This document shows positions 11,341-21,932 of a stretch of DNA of 64,000 nucleotides, in pieces; position 1 is the stretch's first letter; each line of letters begins with the position of its first letter. The stretch lies in assembly GCA_031310005.1 (NCBI GenBank), contig CM062383.1, positions 2,604,001 through 2,668,000 on the forward strand, read 5' to 3'. The translations under genes and the position numbers were made by a program. This DNA comes from Dactylellina haptotyla (lineage: Eukaryota > Ascomycota > Orbiliomycetes > Orbiliales > Orbiliaceae). A model generated the notes under the pieces. It made no database searches and was not told the origin of the DNA. It saw only the letters and a list, made by a program, of their open reading frames with translations.

Positions 11341-14300
11341 ATGACGATTGGACTGGATCCGACTACCGGACGGTTAGTTACAGGGGTGATCAGATTCCCC
11401 AACTTTCTCCAAAGCGGAAGCGTCTACACCGACCCTAATGTCCAGAAAACTCACGACGCGTGGGGCGAATGGAAAAAACAAAAGAAGGAAAATGTGAATT
11501 TCGATCCAAAGCTAACCTTGCCCATCCCTTTCGACAAAAATGCCCCTCTTCTGGTACACCCCCCTTCAAAACCTAGCAATATATGTCGCAACATGGCCCC
11601 TCGCGAGTACTATTTCCCTCACGCGATCAATCCAGCCAATGCTGCAGAGCACTCTGCGCGACCCGTGCTCAATATCTTAGCTGGAATCTGCAAGGGCGCC
11701 GAAGTCTATGTATGTGATAACGAAGAGTGTGTTCGAAACCGAGAACATCTGGACAACATCATCCCGGCTTGCGATTGGTCCCCGTTCCGCGAGTGGATGA
11801 TTCAAGCAATCACTTGTCAGAGGAGTCTGGATCCCGCCGAGAGGGTGAGCAGTGGATTCTTCCACTTGGCTTCCGCGCTTGGCTCCTTCTATTGGGTGTT
11901 CGATATGATCAAACGCAATCCGGAATTCAGCAGTACGATCACTGGAACCTTCGAAAGCACTAACGATAGTATCGATTCGCTAGATTTATTCTCTGTTTGC
12001 GAGTTTATTCACTGGGGATTACTCGTCCAGGAGAATATCGGGACCGAATCGGTGTTGTTTGAAGCTTGGGGACAGGCTATGATCCCCCACCGGGTCGCGG
12101 CGAAGCCTATCTCAGATGCGCTGCGCAGAGCGACAGAGCACGAAAACGTCATCTGTCCGAATCGGCTGTGGAGTTTGTCGTTTATCAGCGAGAGGGGCGA
12201 GCATGATTTACCGATGATATTGGAACTAGCGGGACAGCATCCGCAGCTGGAGCATGTGGGACATAGGTCGTGTACTTCCGGGGTCTGCGCGTACACTTCG
12301 GTAGACGCGACAAGGATAAAGCAGCTTCACCGGTGTGAGATAGAAACGCGAGGCGACTGCCGCGCTTCCAAGCTTCATTTCGATCCTGTGTTGTTGAAAG
12401 TGTCGATGGAGACTGGCGGCGGCACCGCTTGGTCTATTGATGCGCCGTATGAGGTCTCGAGTAAGCCGTACGTCGCGATTTCTCACGTTTGGAGTGACGG
12501 TACAGGGATCGGTCTGGATGCTCCGGGGCTAGTCAACCGGTGCTTGTTCAAATATATGGCGGATATTGTAAGATCTTTGGGTTGCGGTGCAATCTGGTGG
12601 GATACGATATCTATCCCAACGGACCCGAGGTCGCGAGTGAAGCTCATTAATGAAATGCACGCCAATTACTCTGGTGCGGAATACGTATTGTTGCATGATG
12701 ATTACCTTGCGAATGTTGAATGGGCCGATGATGGGAGCCCCTGTCTGGCCGTTGTGCTATCGCCTTGGTTCACGAGAGGGTGGACAGCGCTGGAAGCAGC
12801 AATGGCAAAACGCATCAAAGTGATATTCAAGAAACCAGGTATTACAGGGACAGATGGGAATGGGTCCAATTTTACTGGGACTAACACTTTGCGATTGTTC
12901 TAGGAAGCAGCGAGCTAGTCGTCAAAGACTTGGATGATGAGGTTCTTGCAAAAGACCCTAGCGGTTGCCATCCAGCTCACTGGATTGCCTCAACAATGAT
13001 ACGCCGTCTTCGTCGGGGAGATAATATAGAAAACGTTGGGGACTTGCTTGCGATTTTAAAACCAAGGCATACATCCTGGCCCCGTGACAGAATGATCATC
13101 GCCGGACTACTCGCCGGTGTGCAAGTTGACTATAATATGTCGGCGGCGACTATTACAAAGCAAATATTCCAAAAATTCAAAAAGGTCAATTTAACTTCTC
13201 TCATGCACGGCGAAACAACGATAAGCGAATCTGGCGGCTGGTCTTGGTGTCCGAGTTATATATACGACCTGAAGCCCGCACCACCAAGTGAATTCGAGCA
13301 AGGGAGCACGCTCTTCTTGCAGGACAGCCTCTTCGTTGACCCAGAAGGTACGCTGGGAGGTCATACTTGGGCTCGGAAAGTAAAAAGAGAGGATACCTGG
13401 GAGCGCCGTATCGTTCCATTCTCCACACATCCCTCCGTGATATTCAAGATTAAGACAGCGCTTACGGAATGGAATGATTGCTTCCTGCTAGGAATGGACC
13501 CGGGACCGTTTATACTCGTAAAAGTGGAGGCGCGAAACGAAAGTCGTCTGTTCAGACATTTCAATGGGTTCTTGGGATGTACTTTCGTTGGGGTCGTGCA
13601 TGCCATCGGGGAGCCCGGTCTTTTCCAATCTGTCGAAGGAGGGCAGAGTGAGCTGCGTGATGTGATGATTGGCCGCGAGCCTAAGAGCTATACCGAAACT
13701 ATAACATATGTATATCATTCGGAGTTTGGGGCTGAGGTTTCATCGATCGAAGCTACTGGGTTCCTCGGTGGTTGTATTTGGGTAGGTGACCAATATTTCC
13801 GTGGCGAACTACTAGTTTCACAGCATAGGGATATAAGATGCCAACAACAAAATACTGAGTCGAACTTCGCACGACCGGGATATTTGCTCCATCGTATGAA
13901 GGTACAGCAGACCCCAGAGGATAGTGCAGTCGGTGTCGTCGCTAACTTGGAACCACACCTCGGGGTGTCTGATGATGGCGTGGTTACGGACATCTCTGGC
14001 ACTTTGCTATCTGATAATCTGGCGTATTCGACCGTGAAACCAACTAATACCTGGCCTCCGAAATCAATCCCAGAATCCACGAGGGTGGGGTCGTTCTCTT
14101 CTGAACTGATTGATGCAATGTTCTCACGAGAATTTTTCAGAATAGAGACCGAAAATGCAATTTTGACGTACTTTGCGTTGAGGTCTGATCTGCTAGATCC
14201 ATCTGAAGAGCTGCCGTTCAAAGGCCTTTGGGCTTGTAAGGACCTTTTAAACCCAAAACTGAAACTACTGAGTGACAACCTATTTCCTGAAAATAATTAA

Positions 14301-14801
14301 ACTAACGGGTGCTTACTCTGTAGGTTTTTGGTCAGATGATGAGTTCGAGTTTCATTTATTCCAACAACCGAATGAAAACCAAGTAAACGGAGTGAAACTT
14401 ACCAGCATACAAGACAAAAGACCTCGTGGATACACAAACATGAAGATGTTTCAGATGCGGGAAGCTAGTACATCGAATATACAGATGCCACAGGAGTTCC
14501 CTAGGTTGGTGCAAGGTGAATTAGCGCTTTGGGGTCATAGAGATCCACCCAAGTCCGGTACGTCATTATCATTCGTTTGGATCTGATCAAATAAATTATT
14601 TATTCCCGCACAATATACTCCTAAAGAATCATCTAATATCAATTGGATATAGAAACCAAAACCCATGATGTCAAAACATGGACGCAAGCGCAATTCAAGA
14701 TTATCAACAAAGACGCCATAGATCTTATTTCAGACTCGGAGGAGGGCGTTTATTTAAAATATAGACGTATTGCACATAAGGAATTGCTTTCAGATTCTTG
14801 A
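11341..14801 (+). CDS. HET-domain (heterokaryon incompatibility) protein
   Basis: Four exons (11341-12838, 12904-14271, 14324-14557, 14653-14801) close in frame to 1082 residues. The HET domain is recognisable from about 376: YVAISHVWSDGTGIG, then IWWDTISIP, then PWFTRGWTALEAAMAKR at about 474-490. HET domains of filamentous ascomycetes trigger cell death when unlike individuals fuse, and many work with NLRs. A cysteine-bearing N-terminal half (about 1-360) and a long C-terminal half have no domain I recognise. Intron 2 has a good branch site (ACTAACG); an unspliced reading would stop at 14300. The two NLR-like genes 4-15 kb away fit a recognition role. Confidence 0.85.
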
Positions 14802-15172
14802 TTGAAATTTTATCTTAGAAGAAGTGAATTTCAACATTTCGTGGTGCCAGCTTAGTGACTGCTTATCTATGAGCTCCGTCTGTGTTGTGTAAATATTTGG
14901 AGTGTTAGTCATTCAAATCGCTATCGATAGCTATCTTTATCCATAATTTTGGGCACTGAATCATGCAGATAACTTCTCTAAGTTAAGCTATTTAACATTA
15001 AAAATGCACGCAATATCCACTGCTAGTCGAATCATATGTCAAAATTTGCTCTTAGTACTTGAAAATTCTCGATATAGTAAGGCTTAAATATTCAGCTTGC
15101 ATTGACATCAACCCCCAACCAGTTTGATAGCTTTCCCACTCTCGGCACTGAGCTTTCCAGCCCGCCCCCGAA

Positions 15173-15847
15173 ATGTCACAAGCCAACACAAAATTGCCGT
15201 TCCATATACGACCTGCCAATCTGGATGATCTCCCCCAAATCACGGAGATGGTCAACCACTACATTTTGAACACAACAGTAAACTATTGTCTTCGGCCGGT
15301 TCCACCTACACACTTCCGAAACACGCTATCCGATGCTCAACAGCGAAAACTTCCATTTCTCGTCGCTGTCGAAGGAACGAGCGGAGAAGGCCAAGATAGA
15401 ATCATGGGGTTTACTACAGTATCGCCATGGACCCCTTCCAAACTGGGATATGCACACACGCTCGAGATGTCGATATACACCTCTCCAACTCAGCGGGGTG
15501 GCGGCGTTGGGACCGCCTTGTTGGAAAGTCTGATCCATTATTTGGAAACAAAAGAATATCTTACCTTTGCCGAGGGAGGTGCCATGTCTTCTGATGAGGA
15601 CATACCGACCGGAGGAACTCCAACTGGGATGCCGGCTAAATGCAAGAAACTCTTGGCCATAATGGCGGTAGACGCTGATAAGAAGATTGATGAGGGTGTT
15701 AAGAGATTCTACCTAGGCAATGGGTTTCGGGAAGTCGGATACATGGTCGGAATCGGATGGAAGTTTGGAGTTGAACAGGATGTGCGCTTTTTGATGAAGG
15801 ATATCAACGAGAATCATATTCCAGGGAAAGAGCTTGGTGGAGTTTAA
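15173..15847 (+). CDS. GNAT acetyltransferase, phosphinothricin-acetyltransferase-like
   Basis: A single exon of 224 residues. It opens with FHIRPANLDDLPQITEMVNHY, the usual start of PAT/bar-type GNAT enzymes, and has the acetyl-CoA motif QRGGGVGTAL at about 107-116 after HTLEMSIYTSP. It transfers acetyl from acetyl-CoA to an amine; the substrate is not evident and need not be phosphinothricin. A loop of about 30 residues (about 130-160) rich in Gly and Thr is longer than in bacterial relatives. The segment FYLGNGFREVGYMVGIGWKF is the conserved GNAT motif B region. The start fits the typical length. Confidence 0.85.
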   Translation: MSQANTKLPFHIRPANLDDLPQITEMVNHYILNTTVNYCLRPVPPTHFRNTLSDAQQRKLPFLVAVEGTSGEGQDRIMGFTTVSPWTPSKLGYAHTLEMSIYTSPTQRGGGVGTALLESLIHYLETKEYLTFAEGGAMSSDEDIPTGGTPTGMPAKCKKLLAIMAVDADKKIDEGVKRFYLGNGFREVGYMVGIGWKFGVEQDVRFLMKDINENHIPGKELGGV

Positions 15848-16833
15848 TAATGATATACTGGGATCGAATTTTGAACTGTTGTGGTCAACGATCGGTTTGA
15901 TCTGTATTGCTGGTTACTAGTGAAGCTATGAAACGGACAAGCCACCAATTTCTGGGGCTAGATCTGAAATATAAAAAACGAGAATTTTTGTAGTATGATT
16001 ATCGCGTATTGATCTTATATATGTAAAAGTTAAATCCTGAAGTGCAGTGGCTAGATTGAGCTTGACGAACCACTGACCAAGGCCAAAGTAGAACTTAGTG
16101 TTAAATCTTTAAATCTCTTAGAATGTGGCGTATTCCACAAAGGGACAGGCTCTCAGCCACAAGGCAACAATTTGTGGCAATTTTTTTGGTGCGAGTTTGA
16201 GGTGTGTTTAACAGGTGTAGGGGCATTCTTAGTGTGACACGGGGGTTCATTTGAGTACGAGACCAGAAGACTCTAATGGATCCGACAAAGTACAGTTGAA
16301 CCACAGAGATAAGCTTCGAGGTAAACAGGTTCTAGCTTAGGTACGCGAGTCCGCCCTGGATCAGTCATTTTCTCCGAAGTTTTGAATCTGGTGGTACCTA
16401 GTGTGACATGTATCATATTGTTCCTTCTGACATTGAGGGATCCACGGTGACAAGGCAGATACATTTATATCAAAAATATAGTATTGGTGCTAATTAGACC
16501 GGCTTTATTGAGATGAGTTGCAGATCTAGACCTCAGCTACCAAGTTAACTTGTTGCGAGCGAATAAATAATCGGGATCGGTCGCGGAGTTATACTATTAT
16601 ATATATATTCTTTGTATCTTTTCTCTCTCCAGCCGTCTTTCATTACCTACTAGTCAAAAATATTTTTCAAAATTTTTATATTCAATTCGCGATTCGCACT
16701 GGTGGTATAAAAGGAAACCACACGACACGGGGATCTGCCTGTCATCTTGACATTAAACCAACCAATTAACATAGCCACAACTACGGACTGCCAATAAAAA
16801 TATAACTTTAGAAATAAAACAACAGAATATCTG
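15848..16833. other. Intergenic, no gene seen
   Basis: About 1 kb of AT-rich sequence between two plus-strand genes. Only short frames are present. It contains the likely core promoter of the subtilase gene (separate entry). Confidence 0.5.
16706..16713 (+). promoter_or_regulatory. TATA-like box of the subtilase gene
   Basis: TATAAAAG lies 121-128 nt upstream of the ATG at 16834, in an otherwise mixed region. It is a good match to a TATA box at a plausible distance. No transcript evidence is available. Confidence 0.4.
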
Positions 16834-17904
16834 ATGCCTACCCATTCCCTTCTATGTTCTAGGAAAACCATTGTCGCCTTTCTTTTAATTCCTGCCGCGC
16901 TAGGTGTTCCCGTTACTACAGGAATCGAAGAACAGAAGGGTGCACCATGGCACCTCGGGCGAATCTCAAGTAACAGCAAGGTTATTGACCTAGAAAATCT
17001 TAACGCAATTTACCGCTATCCCAAAGAGGCCGGAGAGGGCGTTGACATATACGTTACCGAAAAGAGTCTCAATACCAAACATCCAGAATTCATAACAAGC
17101 GGAGTAAGTAGGGCGAAGAATATATTCGATGTACCGAGCACAGATGGCCGCTCCGGCCACGGAACCCTCGTTGCAGGTGTTGCAGGCTCCAACAAATATG
17201 GTGTAGCCAAAAAGGCTAATATCATAGCTGCCCGCACGTCATCTCTCAAAGATATCCTTAAGAGGCATAAAGAGCGCAGGACAGCCTCTGATTGGAAAGG
17301 TTCCGTTGTCAACATATCCTGGGGCACCAATTTTTATATGGAACAAGATAAGAAGGACATTGAGAATTTGATAAAGGAAGGTGTTCATATTGTTACCGCC
17401 GCTGGTAACGAAAAGAGAGACGCTTGTGTATCCTTCCCTGGAGGGCTTAATGCGCGTGATTACGGAAGCCTTTCATTAATTAATGTCGGTGCTACGGATG
17501 GCACGGATAGGCTCTGGGAAGGTCCAGGGCAAGGCACAAATACTGGATCGTGTGTGGATATTTGGGCACCTGGTGCTGAAATATGGACCACTATGGAAGA
17601 TCTTGGAGCCGGAAACTGCCAAGGAACATCATTTTCCGCACCTATGGTGGCTGGAGTGGTTGCTGTCGAGCTAAGTCGCGAGGACAACAAAGGCATAAGG
17701 GAAAATCCAACCGCGATGAAGAATCATATCTTGTCCATGGGATTTCGGGACGTTGTCTTGGATAGCAAGGGAAAAAAATTAGAGGGCGCTGTTTTATTGG
17801 GATTTAAGGATATTGCTGGTCAATTGAGGCTTGCGAGGGCCAGTTCACCTCAAGGTGCTGCTAGGCAGAGAGAACGGGATAACCCCAGCACACGTCATGA
17901 CTGA
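16834..17904 (+). CDS. Secreted subtilisin-like (S8) protein, proteinase-K type, altered active site
   Basis: A single exon of 356 residues. Residues 1-24 look like a signal peptide (TIVAFLLIPAALG). KGAPWHLGRISS (36-46) matches the start of mature proteinase K, so the inhibitory I9 propeptide that fungal enzymes normally carry between signal and mature part is missing. His109 (GRSGHGT), Asn192 (TAAGN) and Ser266 (GTSFSAP) are present. The catalytic Asp position reads VTEKSLN where the family has V-D-T-G-I, so residue 76 is Glu and the following Gly is also lost. The protein may be a pseudoprotease or have very low activity. It ends in a polar tail. The sequence is otherwise intact, which suggests selection rather than decay. 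Confidence 0.85.
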   Translation: MPTHSLLCSRKTIVAFLLIPAALGVPVTTGIEEQKGAPWHLGRISSNSKVIDLENLNAIYRYPKEAGEGVDIYVTEKSLNTKHPEFITSGVSRAKNIFDVPSTDGRSGHGTLVAGVAGSNKYGVAKKANIIAARTSSLKDILKRHKERRTASDWKGSVVNISWGTNFYMEQDKKDIENLIKEGVHIVTAAGNEKRDACVSFPGGLNARDYGSLSLINVGATDGTDRLWEGPGQGTNTGSCVDIWAPGAEIWTTMEDLGAGNCQGTSFSAPMVAGVVAVELSREDNKGIRENPTAMKNHILSMGFRDVVLDSKGKKLEGAVLLGFKDIAGQLRLARASSPQGAARQRERDNPSTRHD

Positions 17905-18233
17905 AGAGGGTAAACTAAGGACGCACCGCCCTGACAGCTGTAGTGATATATTTATGATTGGGCCACCAATACGCCGCCATTTTAAGCTAAACTCAATAAA
18001 ATCAAATTCCTTCGAATTTTATACTGATAATTATGGTGCCTAAGCTTGAAAGCCGCAAGATTGTTTTCATTCGCGGACAATATGAGCAATTTTAAGCAGC
18101 GAAAAGCTAATAAACGATATAATGGTCTTTTAGAACCAAAATATTTTACAAGTTCGACATCTGAGTTTAAAAACTTGACTCGCTGCTTTAAGGGGAATAT
18201 CTCTCGGCTGTGCGAAAGGTCCACAACTGAGCC
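17905..18233. other. Convergent intergenic region
   Basis: 329 nt between the subtilase stop and the stop of the GTPase gene on the other strand. AT-rich, with no gene seen. Confidence 0.6.
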
Positions 18234-21200
18234 TCAGTGACTATGGCGGGATCCGAATGGTAGCCAGCCAGACCAACTTTTACTTTTCTCTTGTTCGGGC
18301 TCGGATTTCCAAACTACCATTTGGGAGTCAGCTGGAAGGTAAAGAGTTTGGGTTTCGGGTTTAGTTCGCCGTTCTTCTATTCCAGTATTACGGGACCAAT
18401 GTTTCCCAGCAGATAGATTGCAGGTTTGCTCACGATAGCAAGATTCGGCCAACTTCTCGTTCACTGTTATCATATTCTTCAGGTCTTCTCCGAAGTTTGG
18501 TAGACTATAAAGACCCTGAATTAGCTCATGAATATGATGGTCACTTAGTACCCCTTGGCTGTCTCCTCTATCCATGGCTTCCGTGAGAACCTTGACTTTC
18601 TCTAGATGTGTCTTCAAAGAATGCTGAAGATTCTTCAGCTTTGTATCGCTCCCACCTACTTGGATTTTGACTTTCTCTTGTTCCATAAGCAGCTCGAGAT
18701 ACTCTTTTGTTGCATCGTTGTATGGCAGTATTGCGTGTCGCTTCAAGAAAAAACCAAATTGAATCGCAGCTTCCTGGACTTGAGCGTACTCAAGTTCAAC
18801 TTCTTTAATTTTCTCCTGCCTTATTTCTATAGCCCGTTTTTGAATTTCCATTCTAGAAGCATTTGCACCGAGCTCCTTTTCAACAGTAACATCCGGTTTC
18901 TTGTAAGTCTTTAGCCGGTATTCGTTATAAATATGCATATGATCCATCCAGGAATGTTGGCAACCAAAACACTGGCCTGTATACGGGTCCATTGCCTCGC
19001 AAAGTTGTATTTCTGTATCCCCAACGGTGCGAGGTTTCACACCATTTAGATAACACGGCAAGTGGCATATTTTCTTATAAATCTTAGTTTCTCTTCTTTC
19101 CCCCTCAAGATCGGTTCGAACTTCGACACAGTCTAAATTCGTGCATACTGTTCTGGGCTTCTCGACAGGAACTGATTCCAGGCTCTCTATTTGAACATAT
19201 AATTTCTTTTGAAGTTCTTCCCGGGTGAGTTTTCTGTTGTGAAGGGCCTCGATCTCACCCTCATTCACCTGGATGGTGGCTTGTATTCTTTCTGAAAGTT
19301 GCGCCATGGGCTCGGTCATTCTGACAATCATTTCCCTAGTTTCATTGAGATTAATAGTAGATCGAACTTCGTGCGGCTTCAGGCTTTCGAAATGCTTTAC
19401 TAAGCGTTTGCATTCGGCGACAGAGTGCTTCCAACTTCGTTTATTATCTTCCAAGTAGCCCATGTCGACACCACTCTGCTTAGCTGCTAAATACCGGAAG
19501 CTTTCGGAATCAAAGCAATAAACGTTGTGCGCAAATAAACCCATCTTCACTTTATCGTACTCGCGTAAGAGAGATTCGAGAGGGGTGAAAGTATCTCCAG
19601 GTCGATAGTTTGAACCTCGGGTATTTGTAAATCCAAACACAATATTGCTTGCAGCGTTACAGTGCAAGTGAGTTAATAACTGTTTCATACAGAAGCGGAA
19701 CATCACTGTAAGACGAGGAGAATTCGGTTTAAGGAGAATAATAATCCCATGGAGTTTGTTGTAACTGCGAAGAACTCTGAGAATATCTACCATGTTTTTG
19801 TCATCGTGGTCGAAACCTCTTGTGTCTCCGATTCCAGGGGTATCGATGAGTCTAACCCGGGTATTGTTGATATCAATCGCGTATACCTTTGCCTTTTGTG
19901 TAGCAGACTGCCCTTCTGAGCCATCCTGCTCATCATCGCTGGAACCAACTTTGATCTTCCGCTGGGCAAACCTCCCAAGATCATCTGAACTATCCACAAC
20001 TTGGGTAGCGAAAGAGCATGGCACAACCCATTTCAAATCCCCGTGCTTGCATTGATCTAAGGCATCTTCAAGTGTGGCGTATGTCAAATAATTAATAAAA
20101 GCATTGATCCAAGTGGATTTTCCCACCCCCGTTTCACCTAGAAGCAAGATGTTTAAATCAGGAAACGCTTCGAGACTCGTAAGCATGACTATCAGCTCTT
20201 CCTTTGGGTAGGTAGACCAAGCCGAACCGTGCTCTAGGTTTTTGCATTTAAATTGCCACTTGTCGTATGGGCACATTCCGCAATTGCAATATATAAACTC
20301 ATCGACATACCCATACTCAGCGACTCCTTGACACCTAGAACAAATCCAAGTACATTGTAAACTTTTATCACAATGTACCCCAGGGCAAGGTAGCCTAATC
20401 GCTCGGCGTTGAAGCGGCTTCTGCTTAATTGAACGGTCAATTGAGCCGCTGTCATATTGCAGAATGCAACTTTCAGTAAGAAATCTTCGATGCTCAGCTA
20501 AATCCTTGATAATAAGTCTCCCACCTCTAAACTGACTAATGTGGGGCTTCTCTATATCCCGAGGTATAGCGTCACAATCAGCGACAATGACGATATATGA
20601 TTTTTCCTCATTCTTTAAAAGCTCAAAAAGCAAGCTTCTGTTTCTTTCCCACAGTCTTGACCCCCGAATCATACTTTCATTGAAGTAAAATACGAAGGCA
20701 TCGTCAAAAGGATTGTCCACGAGGATGGCATCGATGGATTTAACCGTGTAGCCCACATACACTCCACCATTAGATTGGATGTTAGCCTTGAAGTTGATTT
20801 TTTGTTCGTACTGTGTGGTGTATCCCACCAACCCCTGTTTCTCAGGGACTCGCGCAGACCTTAGAAGGTTCCATAGCTCTTCTGGGTTGGATTTTCCAGA
20901 ACGGACTTTATGTAACAGATGAGCATATTTTGCTTTTAAGGATGTCTCCTCGATCTTAGCATCCCGGAATCGAGATTCTACTTCCTCGATGTGCCGTGGA
21001 GGGATACATTCTTTATGAGCCTTTAATCGCTGAAGGTACCCATTTAGACATTTTTGATTCTTAATACCCTCTTCGAATACTTGAACGAATTTCGCTAAGC
21101 ATTCGAGGTTGAGCTCATGAAGGGTTACGCTGACTTTGAGTTCGACAACCCGAAACATCGCCAATAGAGGTAATGGCATGATGGTATATACTAGTGGTAT

Positions 21201-21932
21201 ACCTTTACCGCCGTTCGATTTTGAAATATACTGAGGAATATTCTTGATAAAAGTTTGAGTGCTTTCGAAATCCGTTGGTACAACACTGTCATCTGCCAGT
21301 ATATCGCCATACACCGTAATGTCGATTGTCCTATCATCTCTAGTTTCAATATCAGAAATTTTCGCTCTCCCTTTAGCATCCCCAGTCGCAGATAAAGAAA
21401 GATATTTAAGGTGCAATTTTAGGGAGCCATGCACATCGGATGCACTCTTCGAAGCAGATTGTTGCGCTTTTGTAGTTATAATGCAGCGGGCGCCCCATAT
21501 AATGCCAGTTACAACGTGAGTTGCGCCATCCGAATTAATTATTGGACCCGATATATTCTCTTTGACCTCTTGGGAAGCCAAATTGAGATTTTCCTCTACT
21601 GTGGTAATTTTATAGTGCATTGAACATTCGCATATATTGTCGTTATCTGCAGTTTCGGAAAGGTAACGACCAGAGCCCCCGACTTGTACCAGTCCAGCTA
21701 GAAAGCTTGCGCCTAATTCTCCTTCAAGGTCCATCTCGTGAAATTTATCTCGATACTTTTCTGATTTACTAAACTTTATATCCGTTGAAGGTATCTGAGT
21801 GGCTTCAATGGCAGGTGGGGGCAGGGGAGACCCGAATATGGATATCCCCACGAAGCTATCAGTTCGGCCATCGTAAAGCGTACCTAAGGCTGCTGTCTGA
21901 CCTAGGGCAGGGCGTTTGATGATGCTGGTCAT
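18234..21932 (-). CDS. SNTX-type (stonustoxin-like) domain / thioredoxin-like / P-loop GTPase fusion protein
   Basis: One uninterrupted exon, 1232 residues. Residues 1-270 match the N-terminal MACPF-like domain of fish stonustoxins: RPALGQTAALGTLYDGR, then LGASFLAGLVQVGGSGRYL, then ATHVVTGIIWGA. Residues 270-375 are helical, where stonustoxins have a FAT-like bundle. Residues 385-490 resemble their thioredoxin-like domain. A Cys-rich zinc-ribbon-like segment follows (about 510-560: CPGVHC, CSRCQG, CNCGMC). The GTPase has G1 GETGVGKST (about 597-605) and G3 DTPGIGD (about 694); at the G4 place it reads FTNTRG (about 766) rather than NKxD. The C-terminal third has a second Cys/His cluster (CFGCQHSWMDHMH) and coiled coils. 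There is no signal peptide, so it should act inside the cell. The function is unknown; a membrane-acting, nucleotide-switched immune effector is my inference. Confidence 0.8.
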   Translation of the reverse strand: MTSIIKRPALGQTAALGTLYDGRTDSFVGISIFGSPLPPPAIEATQIPSTDIKFSKSEKYRDKFHEMDLEGELGASFLAGLVQVGGSGRYLSETADNDNICECSMHYKITTVEENLNLASQEVKENISGPIINSDGATHVVTGIIWGARCIITTKAQQSASKSASDVHGSLKLHLKYLSLSATGDAKGRAKISDIETRDDRTIDITVYGDILADDSVVPTDFESTQTFIKNIPQYISKSNGGKGIPLVYTIMPLPLLAMFRVVELKVSVTLHELNLECLAKFVQVFEEGIKNQKCLNGYLQRLKAHKECIPPRHIEEVESRFRDAKIEETSLKAKYAHLLHKVRSGKSNPEELWNLLRSARVPEKQGLVGYTTQYEQKINFKANIQSNGGVYVGYTVKSIDAILVDNPFDDAFVFYFNESMIRGSRLWERNRSLLFELLKNEEKSYIVIVADCDAIPRDIEKPHISQFRGGRLIIKDLAEHRRFLTESCILQYDSGSIDRSIKQKPLQRRAIRLPCPGVHCDKSLQCTWICSRCQGVAEYGYVDEFIYCNCGMCPYDKWQFKCKNLEHGSAWSTYPKEELIVMLTSLEAFPDLNILLLGETGVGKSTWINAFINYLTYATLEDALDQCKHGDLKWVVPCSFATQVVDSSDDLGRFAQRKIKVGSSDDEQDGSEGQSATQKAKVYAIDINNTRVRLIDTPGIGDTRGFDHDDKNMVDILRVLRSYNKLHGIIILLKPNSPRLTVMFRFCMKQLLTHLHCNAASNIVFGFTNTRGSNYRPGDTFTPLESLLREYDKVKMGLFAHNVYCFDSESFRYLAAKQSGVDMGYLEDNKRSWKHSVAECKRLVKHFESLKPHEVRSTINLNETREMIVRMTEPMAQLSERIQATIQVNEGEIEALHNRKLTREELQKKLYVQIESLESVPVEKPRTVCTNLDCVEVRTDLEGERRETKIYKKICHLPCYLNGVKPRTVGDTEIQLCEAMDPYTGQCFGCQHSWMDHMHIYNEYRLKTYKKPDVTVEKELGANASRMEIQKRAIEIRQEKIKEVELEYAQVQEAAIQFGFFLKRHAILPYNDATKEYLELLMEQEKVKIQVGGSDTKLKNLQHSLKTHLEKVKVLTEAMDRGDSQGVLSDHHIHELIQGLYSLPNFGEDLKNMITVNEKLAESCYREQTCNLSAGKHWSRNTGIEERRTKPETQTLYLPADSQMVVWKSEPEQEKSKSWSGWLPFGSRHSH

